The translations under genes and the position numbers were made by a program. Below are positions 15,101 through 26,947 of a stretch of DNA of 64,000 nt, piece by piece. Under the pieces are notes generated by a model. The model was not told the DNA's origin. It saw nothing but the letters and a program-made list of their open reading frames with translations, and did no database searches. Numbering within the stretch: position 1 is the first letter of the stretch; each line of letters starts with the position of its first letter. Source of the DNA: Membranipora membranacea (lineage: Eukaryota > Bryozoa > Gymnolaemata > Cheilostomatida > Membraniporidae); assembly GCA_914767715.1 (NCBI GenBank), contig OU612074.1, positions 20,444,062 through 20,508,061 on the forward strand, written 5' to 3'.

Positions 15101-17005
15101 TTTGCGAATGCAAAACATGCACCTGTCTACAAGCAGTGAAATTAAGAAACAACCGGTTGCAATATCACCAATTCCATTCTCTATTAGGGGCTCATGCCTG
15201 ATAATTTCTCACACAAAGCGAGCTGATGTTGTATTTTGTAGACTCTGTGATATGTACCTAGCTATAAGTGACTACACATCGATATGTTACGTCTGCAAAG
15301 TTCTGCCAGGAAAACGCATACAACAAGAGAATCTATGGATCGTGTTAGTACTTATAATCATCCATAATATGTCTCACAAGCCAATCTTATGCATATAACA
15401 TTTCTCACCTAATTCGCCGTGTTCCGGGACGGGTGGTGGTCCTGCTAGTGACATATTATTCTGTGGTAAATAATGACATCTGGGAGAAACCATCTCTGCA
15501 TATGCCTCTGCATATGCTCCTCAACTGTCTCGTTTTTGGCAGTCTTATGCATGCTATGGTTTTTGTAACGGTCAAATTTGTTAATCATATAATGATCATA
15601 GTTAATGTCCCGATGCCTGCAGTAGGATTTCTCCTTCTGCTATCTCTTCCAACCTTTCAGACCCTGAATTGAATCCCTCAATTTTATTTCAGTTTTATCT
15701 GACTTGTAATTTCGCACGAAGCATTCAATTCAAGTAGAAAAAGCCAAAATCGCAATCTGATTGCTCACTCAGTGAGTGAGTGATACCTGCTAGGCTCTCG
15801 CTTCCAAATCACTCAGTCATTGATCGAACAATATAAATTCTGAGGGAGCGATTTTGTCTAATTCTAAGACCAAGTGTGTGATCATTTTGAGCAATGTGAT
15901 AGTGATAACTCGCTTTAGTTAAGCATCGCTCTTTCGTATTGAAAGACCCCCATAATCTTATCCAGATGAGTCTCATGTAACATGGCCCATATTTAAAATA
16001 GTTCTTTTTTGTTTTTAGATATCTATCTTCATTAATCAAGCGAAAAAGATTCAAAGAGGTTGGTTATTATGTCCATTATAAAAAATTTCAAAATTAAGTG
16101 CCATGAGCCAATCCAACTTCTGATCCCACATTATTTTACTGTTCCTTTTTGTGCTGCTTTCTTGATCTGTGAAACATCAAAAGACATTGATCCGGTCATC
16201 TAGTGTTTTGAAAATCATATTTCTAATCTTTATAAATTTGAAATCGACGAAGATTCATTTGTCAGAGTCTATGCTGATAGTTGCATAACAAAACTAGAAT
16301 ATCAGATTTGAGGCAGATTTCCAGTAAAACATCTGAAATGCCATAATTTAAAAATTAAAGTTAAAATAACTTTAAATGCTTCCCTTCTTTTCTAATCTTC
16401 TAGTCTACTCCAGAACCAATTCTAACTTTCCGTAAGATTAACAAGGGTTGCCCATTGCCCCATCCCTATTAACATGAAGTTGGATTTGCTTGTGGCTAAT
16501 TGCTGTGTTGATGTGTAATGATTCATAACCGCGAGGTCGGTATTTTTCTTGTATAATTTCAGGCACTCTCATTGGCTAGAAAATCAGTACAGATCCTGCC
16601 CCATTCAACTAAACTGTGGAAAAAGGTCAGTTCTAAGAGGTTGTCTGTGCTGAAATATGATTGTAGAGTATTTTGCTCCACTGCATTTCTTTCTCATGTT
16701 TATAGGTAGGGTGTATTGTAAGCATTTAGTCAAATTACTGGTGTTGTTGTCCCCATAGCATTCCAAGCTCCTTAACAGTGAGATCTAGCAGCTAATTGTG
16801 TTAACACTGTATTATAAAATTGAGACTCCAAAGTTCTTTGTTCAATAAAACTGTATTACATCTGTTTTAGTATCTGTCGATAATGATGAGTATAGCTACT
16901 CCACTTCAGGAAGTCAAACGAGCGATCAGAGTGTGCCGAGAGACGGACATTAACATATCTACATTTCTCAGCGCCCTACCCGCCGAGCTCCAGCAAGACA
17001 GCTAA
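197..17005 (+). CDS. ZFC3H1: ZFC3H1-like zinc finger C3H1 domain protein (5' partial, 24 exons)
   Basis: Exons read: 197-1453, 1855-2046, 2449-2559, 2953-3014, 3512-3666, 4493-4624, 5039-5118, 7327-7428, 7764-7907, 8208-8268, 8629-8742, 9159-9351, 9978-10166, 10688-10808, 11182-11359, 11782-11902, 12288-12469, 12797-12907, 13421-13525, 13958-14117, 14592-14692, 16019-16058, 16563-16625 and 16871-17005 (TAA). All junctions keep phase except 2559/2953. The first exon encodes a long Pro/Ser/Thr/Lys-rich disordered stretch. A C-x7-C-x4-C-x3-H finger is assembled across 4493-5118 (CKFDLHGTC, then CQHQH and MRDYMLS). Downstream exons encode helical HAT/TPR-like repeats with typical signatures such as ENPHHVQIWIKLAYNKL and ENNPTCLQLWLLYLRLYS. 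In known biology ZFC3H1 bridges MTR4 to the poly(A)-tail exosome targeting (PAXT) connection and retains or degrades polyadenylated nuclear RNA. The start codon lies upstream of the window. About 1,370 codons are visible. Family assignment is firm; individual splice sites are predictions. Confidence 0.9.
3741..3876. repeat. Large imperfect hairpin with poly-C / poly-G arms
   Basis: TTTGATC...GTTGGAATTGCCCC plus a C-run and CTATTGACAC on the left is mirrored by GTGTCAGTAG plus a G-run and GGCAATTCCAACG...GATCAAA on the right. Arms are about 50-60 bases with a centre of about 25 bases. It lies in a ZFC3H1 intron and is probably a MITE or fold-back element. Confidence 0.6.
4200..4385. repeat. 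Possible pogo/Tigger-like MITE remnant
   Basis: TTAATTCAGACTCTG-type strings occur at 4221 and 4311, and a TTGAATTAAATGAACTGCA end lies near 4371. The style resembles pogo/Tigger termini (GGTTAATTC...). Too decayed to define ends. Confidence 0.3.
4493..5118 (+). other. ZFC3H1: CCCH zinc finger of ZFC3H1, split by an intron
   Basis: The diagnostic zinc finger is built from two exons (4493-4624 and 5039-5118). Cysteines are in CKFDLHGTC and NDKSC; the closing histidine is in the next exon after the phase-2 junction (CQHQH). Spacing is C-x7-C-x4-C-x3-H, followed by a conserved-looking helix (MRDYMLSLEGG). This is the strongest evidence for the gene's identity. The intron between them is about 414 bp. 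Confidence 0.88.
5532..6775 (-). CDS. Unrecognised Ser-rich protein nested in a ZFC3H1 intron
   Basis: A long open frame on the minus strand (start MASPFQRN at 6775; an upstream in-frame Met lies at 6787) sits inside the ZFC3H1 intron 5119-7326. It is about 345 residues, mostly low-complexity Ser/Gln/Thr/Arg. It has a probable short coiled coil (NPITPDLAMEVENLSKRANE onward) and a C-terminal basic, aromatic tail (KKRSCFNFFQKGK). The unspliced frame stops at 5738. A strong donor (GGTG|GTAAGT, intron from 5754) and an acceptor (TTTCAG before 5572) in matching phase suggest a second exon, 5532-5572, ending TGA. An AATAAA lies further downstream near 5310. I recognise no family. The length of the open frame, biased amino-acid use and splice-phase match argue that it is real. 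It could be a lineage-specific gene. Confidence 0.55.
9759..9888. repeat. CCCTG/CCCTC pentanucleotide microsatellite
   Basis: About 25 tandem CCCTG units with CCCTC variants in a ZFC3H1 intron just before exon 9978-10166. Strongly strand-asymmetric (C-rich on the + strand). Confidence 0.95.
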
Positions 17006-18646
17006 TCATCACAGATCTACAGATCCTGACTGACTTATAAACTAACCCAAACTTAGTATGAGGAGCTGATCTCAGTAGAATGCAAAAACTGTTGGTTACA
17101 TTGCATGTTTAATCGGCAGCGCATTATTCTACCTTTGACTTTATTGGTTAACGATGACCAGTAAACTGCATTTGTTGATGAGGAGATCTGCTCAAACGTT
17201 TTATCAGTATTATTGATGTGGGTGGCCTCTTAGAGGAAACCCATGCATCAATCTTCACTAGCCAATCACTGCAAGACCAAACCTTAGACTTAATGCTGTA
17301 TATTTAGGGAAATATATATTTAAGAAAAATTTGGCCCGCATGATTCTTTTTAGCTACATTGGCTGTAGCTATCCATGAAATCCATGAAGTTTTTAACCAA
17401 ATTCTGTTGGTGTTCCCGTTGATGTGTGTAAAACATAATTTTCTTCTGCTAATTTGTTCCTGGTTATTCAAATAAATTGAGATAAACTATTACACAACTA
17501 GTACTTATACCTTATTCCTTATTCCAGCCCTAGGATAGGCTTGATTGGGTCATCAATATATTCATTATGATTATTCAACACATTATTTTAATGAAATAAC
17601 TCTATTATCATGACAAAAATGCAGCATATGAAGAACATTTGGAATGAAGGAAGTCAGATAAAACTTTTTTTCCGTCTCAATAAGCAGACATTTCAAATTA
17701 AAATTAAAAAGATGTTATGTTGTGCTATTTTATAATTTCACGATGTCATCAAAATATAAAGCATTTTGCTCCAACGAGTTTGGGCTGAACTGATCTAATG
17801 AAGCTATTTTATGAGGCTGGAGAGTTTTATTTTAATTATGGTGTAAATATAATAAAAAAGGATGTGGCCTTTGAAATGTCCCTTGCCACCTGCATAAACA
17901 TAAATATTACAGTAATCCGACCAAGCCAGCAAACCCCCAGATAGGTTTGAATCATCGAAGCTCTTCTATGATCCTGTAACCGGCATCACAATTGGATTGG
18001 CATTGAATTAAACCGGGTCTTGCACCAAGAATGCTCCGGTTTTCCTGCATTTGGGTCGGTCTTCTACCACGGATAAGCGGCTTATTGAGGGAGGGGGAGC
18101 AGAATGCATACTGGACCAAATTTGGCCAAAGGCATACCTATCTTTAGAACACGAATACCTGTAGAGAGTTACTAGCAAAGCACCAGTAAAATAAGAAAGC
18201 TTAGCAGGCTCAACTTGGCTCACTTAGAGGCTCAAAGCTAACTTTGACGTTATCTGCCATATAGAAATCCGCAGTGATTGAGAATTTCTGTGGGTGGTTG
18301 GACAAATGTGCGCACATATTGAAAAGTTTTATCCGCTTCTGTTAAAATTTGTGCCTACTTGTAGTTTGGGCCCCTTTTGCCAGAAGAAGTTCAATCAGAT
18401 TGGATTTGGGGGTATCAGAAATGGCGAGACATTATGACGAAGTCATATTAGAATAATTTGTTTTTCCCTTTTTTTAATTTTGTTAATAAGATAGGACTAG
18501 GAGTAAAAATTGAACAAATGTGATGGCAATGAGAGGGTGAAGTTAATTTTTGTACTGGAGGGGGGAGCCTCTAAGCTCTTAATCGGCGGCCATCAGGCAA
18601 ACAAAGATTAGATATGATGAACATCTTTTTTGTAAATTTTTATGGC
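17006..18646. other. ZFC3H1 3' flank / intergenic, no gene seen
   Basis: AT-rich sequence between the ZFC3H1 stop and the 3' end of the minus-strand zinc-ribbon gene. Apart from the candidate poly(A) signal near 17471, I see only short open frames without codon structure or splice context. The two genes converge tail to tail here, so 3' UTRs probably occupy part of it. Confidence 0.5.
17471..17476 (+). terminator. Probable ZFC3H1 polyadenylation signal
   Basis: AATAAA in an AT-rich context about 465 bases after the ZFC3H1 stop codon. Inferred from motif and position only; no transcript evidence. Confidence 0.4.
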
Positions 18647-21600
18647 CTATGCGCCATCATGATAGCCATACTCATTTTCATCGTTATCACAAGTAACATA
18701 GCAACAAAAAAACTTGGTTAGTCTTCTCTTTCTTTGCAGATTCAAGCTTTGGTCTAGCTCTGATTGAAGTGACCTTTCATTATCTGCTCCTGATCGGTTT
18801 AGATTGTACTCCTCTCCTGATATAGTCTGTTCTGGCAGGCATACGGTTTCTGTTTCTCTCGGGTTGTACACTGCACCTTGCTGTCTTAAACTTTCTACAC
18901 TTTCTTATCAAGAAAATAAACAATAAATTATGGAGGTTTATTGATTGATTGATCGATATTTTTTGTCAAAGGATATGAATATTTCCATATCAAGTAGTGT
19001 GTAACTTGAACATTGTAGTGAACGAGTACTATGACTCTGTGGATTTATCATTAATTAAAGCTGGAAGCTTGTCACAGGAACAAAATTGTTAGGCCACCTA
19101 GATACAAGATAACTTCTAGCCAAACTAGTAATAGTCATTATTAAAAAGTAGAAAGGAGCACATTATATCATTTCCAATTTTGACAACACCAATAGAGCCA
19201 GCCATAAAAAAAGTATCAGATTACTACAAATCTGCCTCATGGCCAGTGCATGAATAGGGAAAAAGTCAATAGCATAACGGGATAGGTTGAAATAACGGCT
19301 AGACGTACAACAAATCTGACAGAATCATCCAGGAATGGATTTCTGTTGTGGAAGAAATGTAAGTTGGCTTGGACTTGATTTCATCTCTCTCATATAAAAA
19401 TGAAAACTGAAAAAATGGTCTGCAACTTTTCAAATTTTTCTCATTTCAGCTTCAATTATCCACAACTTTTCGCAATTGCACTCGCATACAACGGCTTTGT
19501 GCGTTCTTCAAATCATTCCGATTGAGCAATTTATCAGAGGAATTGTGTGACAATATCTAGAATATTTCTGTTGTTTAGCTCAAATGAAATTTATCAGAAG
19601 TATTTTACTACATTACTTTTTCCAAGGATTGGCTAGGTACGGTCTGAACATGCTAAATGAATCTATGTATGCACAGTCATGCATGTCATAAGACAATAGA
19701 TCTACCTTAATGAATACCCATGCTGCGTAGACTAATAAAAATCACAAGTATACACCATATAGGTGACCTAGATTTTAAGATACAACCCAAGCACTTTGCA
19801 TACTTACCCTAGAGGAATAAAGTATTCGCAGGGCGATTTAACAGACTACCACATCACCTAGAAAAAATAAGGTGTTAGCTACGTTAAGTTACCCAAAAAA
19901 CTAGATTCTCCGGGATAATGGTTATTTTAACATTATATTATTACCTGGTTTGTTGCCACTTGCTGCCTCTATTGTGGTAGAGTTGTCTTTTCCACATAGT
20001 CCGCAAAATCTAAAACACGCTCCTTTATCATTTTTACCTAGGGCGGTACCACAACTGTCACAATGCAGCTCTTTGCTCCCCATGGTGACAGCTTCTTGAA
20101 AACAGATACAATAATGGTTTGTCTGGTGTAAAAGATTAAAAAAAGGTCGATTCTGTCACACTCTTAGAAAGGAACTATGGTTTATTTGTGCTTTCCTTAA
20201 TAAGATAAGACCAATGTCCATTAAGGAAATATTAAAGCTGTATGAAATGATGGGGATGCTACTCGACACCTCAATACAAAAAGTTTCTGTTGTAAACAAA
20301 ATGCATCCCAAAATTAAGGCCTGTATCCATGGGTTTTGAAGTGGTAGGGCCAGGCGGGGTGGGTGTGGCTAGGAGCGTATGGGGGGCCTCCCCCAGAAAA
20401 TTTTCAATAAAAAGAGGCGGTCTTAAGGCACTCCAGCCCTTTTTGAGAAGAAAATTGACCCCAGGGATCTAAGCGTAACAGGGAATGACCCTAATGTGAT
20501 TGATACTTAGAATTGAAAAAAAATCGGTGAGCATATTATGGAGTGTGGAAAGAGGATGAACTGTAAAAAATATGTTAAATTGAAATAGTGATTGACAACA
20601 ACACAAGGGTGTCGTAGGATGTAGGAACCAGATATTTTTGCCATTATAAAACAGCTACATCAGTGCTATTGCATCATAAGCCCTACATATAACCAAGGAG
20701 GTAGCTTAGTTGGTTAGTTAGTTAATTGCAAAAATTGGAGTTCTTGGGTTCTGCAGTCTACTGACTACTGGGTTCAATTGACGCAAACAGAGAGCAGTTT
20801 AACGCTGAGCATGGCGGCCACGCTCTTAAGGCACCGTTATTTCTCAGTCTTCGGATAGAGTTGATTTTAACCCCGTTTTTTAGCCCCCTCCCCCCCTGAA
20901 GACCTTTTATTGATAAACAGAAATTAATTCAATGTGTATTTATAACACTTATGGCTATTTCAGGAGTTTTTTCAAATTTGATGTCCTGAAAAAGTGGTAG
21001 GGCCGTTGCCCCCTGGCCCTATCTATGAATACACCACTATAATTGCCACTTCTGAGTGAACTCATCATTTTATTTGCGGTCCTGTGAGCTTTCTTTTTAT
21101 TTTTGCACCAACCAAAGTTACTTGCTCCAAGTTAGAGTATAACAGAGCAGTTGAAGAGCTTAACCAGTATTGAGATGAGTTGAATTGATCCAAAATCTAA
21201 TCTTTTTTTTTTCTATACACCATGTCTTATTTGTCTGCTCTATTTGACGGGCCCCTTCAATCGCAGGTGTCTTGTGTGGGGCTGATACCCTAATCGCCAG
21301 CTCTTCTTTTATTTTCTTGAAGAGGCAGAGGGGGATCCTCATACTGCATGCAAGCACACAGTAGACCTCCTGTAGTGATGATCCTGATCGGTACAGACCT
21401 GGCTAGGAGGAATAGCCAGTGTCAAATCAGAAATGGCATCCGCCGATCTGGGATCTATGTTCATTCACTCTGGTATTTTTTGCAGCAGAATTAAAATGGT
21501 AATAATTTCAAATTTATACTTTTACCAATAACCTGATGCATAGTGTGGATACTAAACAAATTTTGGTGACTGAGCTCTTGGAAACTGGCCAGCTCAAAAT

Positions 21601-22411
21601 TTATCAAGTTTCAAACTCATTAAACATCAAGACTATCTCACACTAAATCAATATTGCTGCAGGTACATCAAAAGTTTGAGACTGGAGATTTAAGTGAGTT
21701 GAGAAAAATAACAGAAGTCTTCAACATACCTCCTTTTTTAATGTCCTGGAATTCTTTACCATGATATCCAGCTTCTGACCTGCTGTTGATGCTGACATTT
21801 TTCCTACGGTGTTCAAACGAGTCTTTGTAGGAGTTTTCTTGATACTGCAGACTATTTTGCGAACTCTGCTCATTATTTTTGTTCTTTGCGACAAAGCGTT
21901 TGAGAATTTTGCTCAACAACCTAGTGTATGGTTGATGCTGTACCGCGTTATTACTGCTATTCAAGTTTACTGACTGGGTACTTCTCAAAGGTTCAATTTG
22001 AGGAGGTCTTTTGGAGACGGTTGCGGATGCTTCTATAGGCAAATTTGTTTTGTTTCCGGTATAATCACTGTCTTGTTCTTCTTTTATAGGTGAATTTAAC
22101 AGTTTACCACTACTTAACAATTGTGGCCAACATTTGTTGATATCAAGGGACAAATTGCTTCCTGAGCTTTGTTGGTGTGATTGGGAGCTTGCAGCTTGAT
22201 CACATATTGGTCGGAAAGATGTTGGTGTATCCCTTGAACCATATCCGCTAGCCGTAGGAATAGTAGTTTCAGAGCTTGACAACCTGCCCTTACCCTTGTT
22301 CTTATGGGTTCTAGTATGTCTAAAGCTTGTTCGCACCGTGAAGTCTCTTTGAAATTCATCTTCTTGAAGAGTCTCCCTCCTGGCAGTTGAACTTTTGCCT
22401 TCTTCCGCCAT
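18647..22411 (-). CDS. Disordered protein with zinc ribbon and Cys-rich basic tail (3 exons)
   Basis: Three minus-strand exons in matching phase 1: 22411-21730 (start MAEEGKSS), 20094-19945 and 18870-18647 (stop). They total 1,056 bases, 351 residues. Exon 1 (about 227 residues) is Ser/Gln/Asn-rich and probably unstructured. Exon 2 encodes two CxxC pairs (LHCDSCGTALGKN and, after an extra Cys, FCGLCG), the layout of a small zinc ribbon. Exon 3 ends in a basic then cysteine-rich tail (RKRRLTKFFCCYVTC) followed by an acidic end. Donors are GTATGT and GTAATA. An alternative exon at about 19804-19855 (RC coordinates, acceptor TTTTCTAG, donor GTAAGT) would put a stop after six codons and could give a shorter isoform. 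No family recognised. A role cannot be assigned; the CC-containing basic tail could be lipid-modified, which is inference only. Confidence 0.65.
20321..21045. repeat. Possible degenerate interspersed repeat
   Basis: Both ends of this stretch carry the string GTGGTAGGGCC within GC-rich context unlike the flanking AT-rich intron (20340s and 20994-21005). The block looks like a non-autonomous repeat inserted in the first intron of the zinc-ribbon gene. I could not define clean terminal repeats or a target duplication, so class is unknown. Confidence 0.3.
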
Positions 22412-22695
22412 GATGATATTAACCTCCACAAAAAGTAGCACATTCACTGTCAAGCTTTTAATACATGTATGAAGAAAATAACAACAGGCCTCATATCAGT
22501 CTCATCTACATTCATAATTTGTCTACACCCAATTCAAATGAATCAATAAAGTATGCTCCAATAATGAATAACAAGATTGTCATGGGTTTTTAATTTAAGA
22601 CACTATCAATAGAAGTAATGTCATACCATAAAGCTTACCACACACAAGCGAGTAATAAGCCATGCGCACTGATTTATAATAATTTAATTTATTGT

Positions 22696-22728
22696 ACTGA
22701 TTTATAATAATAATAATTATAAATCAGT
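22696..22728. repeat. Perfect 13-bp-arm palindrome
   Basis: ACTGATTTATAAT and its exact inverse flank a 7-base AT loop. A further direct copy of ACTGATTTATAAT lies at 22668-22680, and CCATGCGC occurs on both outer sides (22660 and about 22730). It looks like the remnant of a small inverted-repeat element. Confidence 0.5.
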
Positions 22729-23099
22729 GGCCATGCGCGATTGTTTTTTATTTACTTAGTGACATAAGCTCCTCCCCTTTTCTTGTAGGCTGCGATAATT
22801 ACTAACTAAACAGCTGATTCAACAAGTCCAATCTTGCCCGAGCGAGCAAAGCGAGAAAATGTTCTCATTGGTTAATTAACAGTAATCAGTGGACGTTTAT
22901 GACGGGAATCATTAAAAGGCTTTTCTTTATGGAATATCATTGGCTGATAGCTAACCTTATGTTTATATCGCAGCTTGTAAACACGCTTTGTGTCTGCAGC
23001 ACTGAATTAGATTCTTCTCTTAGAATGGAAATAGTATCATAGCGTTATACGGTTAGGACACTAAACACAGGGACCCAACTGACTGTTATCTGATTGGCT

Positions 23100-23215
23100 G
23101 TCCCTAGTAGCATGAATAATTAGACTGAGAAATTGTCTTGTTTACAAAATTGCAAACAGTAATTATACCCCTACAGCGTCGATGATTAGGGCATTTCTAG
23201 ATTGCTACTAGGGAC
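23100..23215. mobile_element. 116-bp MITE with 13-bp TIRs and TGGCT duplication
   Basis: Ends are perfect inverted repeats: GTCCCTAGTAGCA at 23100-23112 and TGCTACTAGGGAC at 23203-23215. TGGCT immediately precedes the left end and follows the right end, giving a 5-bp target duplication. The element has no coding capacity. The superfamily is not determinable from the ends alone. Confidence 0.6.
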
Positions 23216-24111
23216 TGGCTATTTTTGCAAGCCCTTTGTTTTGCAAAAGAAAGCTAATGATGCTATTCCAGATATAGAATTCAATGGTCTGCAGTAACAA
23301 ATGAGGAGATAATGAGCAAAGCTAGAATTTCAAGCTCTATTTTAGATTTACTAGCTCAGGTTTTCTAGCTGTTGTGTGGACCGCTTAGTGTGAAGTTATT
23401 CAATGGTGATCTATTTCACCACAATTGATATGTGAGAACAAGGAATTTAACAGTAGCTTACATATAACACCTGTACTGATAAAAGTTTACATGGCATCAC
23501 TTAAATGAGACACAAGGAAAATGATTAAAGTGCGATGTCAATTATTGAGCGATGGTTCCATGGTGGGTTGAAAACTTATCTGCTAATCTCACAACAGGAA
23601 CTGTTTCCTATTTAGTCATGTTTGACCCATACATTGGACTGTCTTGTCTCAAAAACTCAATCTGATCAATCTTCAAACTGTTATCGAATGTCATAATTAT
23701 TCAATATAATTCAGGTGTTGTTTAGCTTTTGTTGTTTAGCTACAGATTTAATAAAGTTTCATATTTGTATGAGCTGGATGTTATAGAATCTATCACATAT
23801 CAAGTCTGTTGCATGCAGCTTGCTAAACTCTGATATTTCTGAATTATGGCCACAGCCTGTGAACACCCTCCTCTTCCCCTCCTAACAAACCCTTAATATC
23901 GTGTAGGAATGTCAACATTTGAATTTCTCTGCTGCCTTCTTACGCCTTAATTGCCTCATAAAGACTCTCTTCAGGTGACCCGTTAACCTGGCCAAAGACC
24001 ATCTCTTCCTCGCCAACTTGCTCCAGTAAGCTTCGGTATGCTCTAGTGTATTCTGCTATTCTTGGAGGCTGTGGGACCAAATTATTTTTGCATTGGTAGA
24101 GGTCGACGATC

Positions 24112-24237
24112 GTATAACAATATAAATATAACAATATAAATATAACAATATAAATATAACAATATAAATATAACAATATAAATATAACAATATAAATATA
24201 ACAATATAAATATAACAATATAAATATAACAATATAC
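24112..24237. repeat. 14-bp AT-rich minisatellite (about 9 copies)
   Basis: Near-perfect tandem copies of the 14-mer AACAATATAAATAT. They create artefactual open frames in several phases, such as repeated Tyr/Ile/Val/Phe peptides on the minus strand. Confidence 0.9.
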
Positions 24238-26018
24238 ATGTTGGCAAACTAAACCAAAAGTGTTTTGTTACAGAGTTGGAGAAAATGGGATTTCCGACAG
24301 ATGTCTACCGCCACCTGTAGAAACTAACGACTGTGTTGTCTCTAAAAGCGGCATCGAACCTCAGAAACGCACTAAGTGTCAACTATACACAAGCTATCAA
24401 GGCATGCTTTTATTTGGAGAGTAAAGTCTGAAAACTTTTCTTTGCTTGTCACATCAAGTTTCAGATGTGTTGAAAAATTATATGTAAGAATGGGGGAAAA
24501 TTAGCTTTTTGATAAATGAAGATCTTTCTGAGAGATACCTCGCATTAAATGTTTAAACAAACTTTCAGAGTGGCGCTTGCTCTTCATACATGGCATAGAA
24601 AATACTTTTAAAATAGTAGAAGTAGTAGCAGCAGCAGAAGTAGTAGTATGTGGTAGGAGTGAAAAGGTACTTATAATGCTGAACTTTACTGTACTTTACA
24701 CTACCATTAGCATATGAAGATTTCTGAGGTGTAAAAGTTCAACTGAGACTCAGAACAAGCTATTTAGTTTCCAAATCAACAAATTAATTGAAATATTTTC
24801 TACTGTTATTTGCTGCTCCCTCATGTGCAGGGTAGTTTGTTAGTGAAATGAATATTTTTTCGATTTTCGATTCCCCCTTTCCTTTTCTATTCGTCAGAGT
24901 CTGGTTTTATATATATTCTTCCATCCAATTAAATGTAAGGGTCGATCAGGCCAAAGTAATATTTTCAAAACTATATAGTGTATGTCCATTGAACTTTAGT
25001 TCATCGGTATGACTACTATCTTACCGGTCTTTTGACTTGCCAACTTTTAAGTCAGGCATTGGCGTTTTTTCATCATCATGAAGACTACCAGTGCACTGAT
25101 GATAAATAACTATGAGCTGGTACCAGGGCAGAGTCTTTATTCCGCCAGCCAAGTATCGGTATTTCCCTGCGACATAAAGGCGACAATATTGCATGGGATT
25201 GACCTGTTCTCTTAGGCATTTTCAAGTAAAAGATGCATTGTTGGGATGCAGACTTCTTCTAGTTACCAATAAATCATTTAAATTGATGATAAATAACTTC
25301 GGTATGGTTGTTATGACTCTATATTTAACACGCTTATATTTTTTACGAAAGTGGGCAACTCCTGAAAAGGCATGATGATTAATAGTGTAAGACATTCCTA
25401 TATTAATTGGTCTTTAATAGTTTGAGTTTGTTGTCGATGTAGGAACGACTTCCCTCCAAGTTTGTCTTGCGAGCTATAATACCTTTAGCAATGCTAAGTT
25501 AGTACATAAGCTCTGCTCTTCTCTATACTATTGCGTCCCTGAAAGCTCAATATCATAATGATGATTGGCTGTCCTAGTCTTTTATCCAGGTATTTGACTA
25601 CTGACAGCATTGACCCAATGTAAACCATCGTGTGATATGAATGAATCTACAATAGCTAGGAGAGCAATCTCTACCCTGTGTGTGCTCCATGTTAATGGTG
25701 CTCTCCATCCTGCATGGGCGATGGTCGAGTACTTTTAAGGTCTGTACTTGGGAAAACATGGTTACCCCTAACAAGAATAACATAAATAACTTGCTGTTTT
25801 TTAGGCTCTCAGAGTGATTGAATTCTGTCCGTAGGGGTTTTCTCTTATTTACTGATATATTATTGGGATTGGTAGCATCACTCAAAATATGTAAATTGGT
25901 AACTGAAGTTCAGCAACTCATATAATGATGTATCATATTCTTGGTTGGCTACTCCTCACCTTGTCCAATTATATTCGCTACAATTATCAGCAAAGCAAAA
26001 ATAAATGATTGACAGTGG

Positions 26019-26024
26019 TTTATT
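26019..26024 (-). terminator. Poly(A) signal of the PGYGPPP gene
   Basis: AATAAA on the minus strand, about 270 bases beyond the stop codon at 26295, which is a usual 3' UTR distance. Motif and position only. Confidence 0.5.
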
Positions 26025-26294
26025 GAATTGTTCATCAGTGAAATATGACTATAATCCTATGTTAGCATTTTATAATGAGTTCTGATACAGCAGTGTGTGT
26101 CTTTTCAGGGTCACCTTGTGCATTTGTCATTCCTTCCTAAGCACTCTCTCTTCGATTCCATTGCTGTTGTTGCAATTGTTGAAAAACTTGGCATGGGGTA
26201 GCTGGTGGAGTTGAGTGTCTACGTCTTGACCGCCGACGTCTCTTTTGCATGACAGGAGTATAGTAATAGTAATTCAGAAATGGTATCGTTGTGG

Positions 26295-26806
26295 TCAGTA
26301 TGGAGGGGGACCTGGGGGTCTGGGAGGTGGGGGCCCTCGGTAACCCGGTGGGGGCCCGTACCCTTGGGGTGGTGGTGGGGGCCTGAATCCTTGAGGTGGT
26401 GGTGGGAACATGCTGGACATTTGGGGTTGCCATCCTGGTGGTGGCGGTCCCCCGTAACCCGGGGGAGGGTACCCGCCATACATTGGTGGAGGGGGTCCAT
26501 AGCCCGGAGGGGGTCCAGAATAGCTGGGTGTTGGCTACAAAAAGAAAAGAAGACACACTCCAGCTGCAGACTCAATCAAAGAATACAGGCCATTATATCT
26601 CTATGATTGTTTACATGACATAACTAGGTACAGTCAAACCCTGCAGCTTATATTAGACATTCTATGTATTAATGGAAATAGGGCTGGTTATTAATGGTCA
26701 AATTAACAGCCTCTTCCCAGTTTTCATGCCGCTTCTCCTTCTTCCCACAAAATCTGTATCAATACATGGTAGTCGCTACACTATCAAAATACAACAACAG
26801 CTATAC

Positions 26807-26842
<36 letters not shown>

Positions 26843-26854
26843 TTGTATATGTAC

Positions 26855-26886
<32 letters not shown>

Positions 26887-26887
26887 C

Positions 26888-26947
<60 letters not shown>

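Larger units (their letters stand above)
22412..26018. other. Intergenic region with MITE, palindrome and minisatellite, no confident gene
   Basis: This lies between the promoter side of the zinc-ribbon gene and the 3' end of the Pro/Gly/Tyr-rich gene. It holds a 33-bp palindrome, a 116-bp MITE and a 14-bp minisatellite (separate entries). A minus-strand frame at 23943-24110 reads as plausible protein (IAEYTRAYRSLLEQVGEE) but has no recognisable homology or splice support. I leave it uncalled. Confidence 0.45.

Noticed and set aside
15063-15672. Two + strand open frames in the last large ZFC3H1 intron
   Set aside because: They do not join neighbouring exons in phase; the true exon filling the gap is the 40-base exon at 16019-16058.
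23940-24247. Minus-strand open frames rich in Tyr/Ile/Val/Leu
   Set aside because: Mostly the 14-bp minisatellite. The short C-terminal part (EEMVFGQVNG) looks protein-like but lacks splice or homology support.
25598-25885. 95-residue minus-strand open frame
   Set aside because: No recognisable motif, splice context or codon pattern; likely chance.
26137-26606. Four overlapping open frames on both strands
   Set aside because: Shadows of the GC-rich exon 4 of the PGYGPPP gene; only the frame ending at 26295 joins upstream exons in phase.
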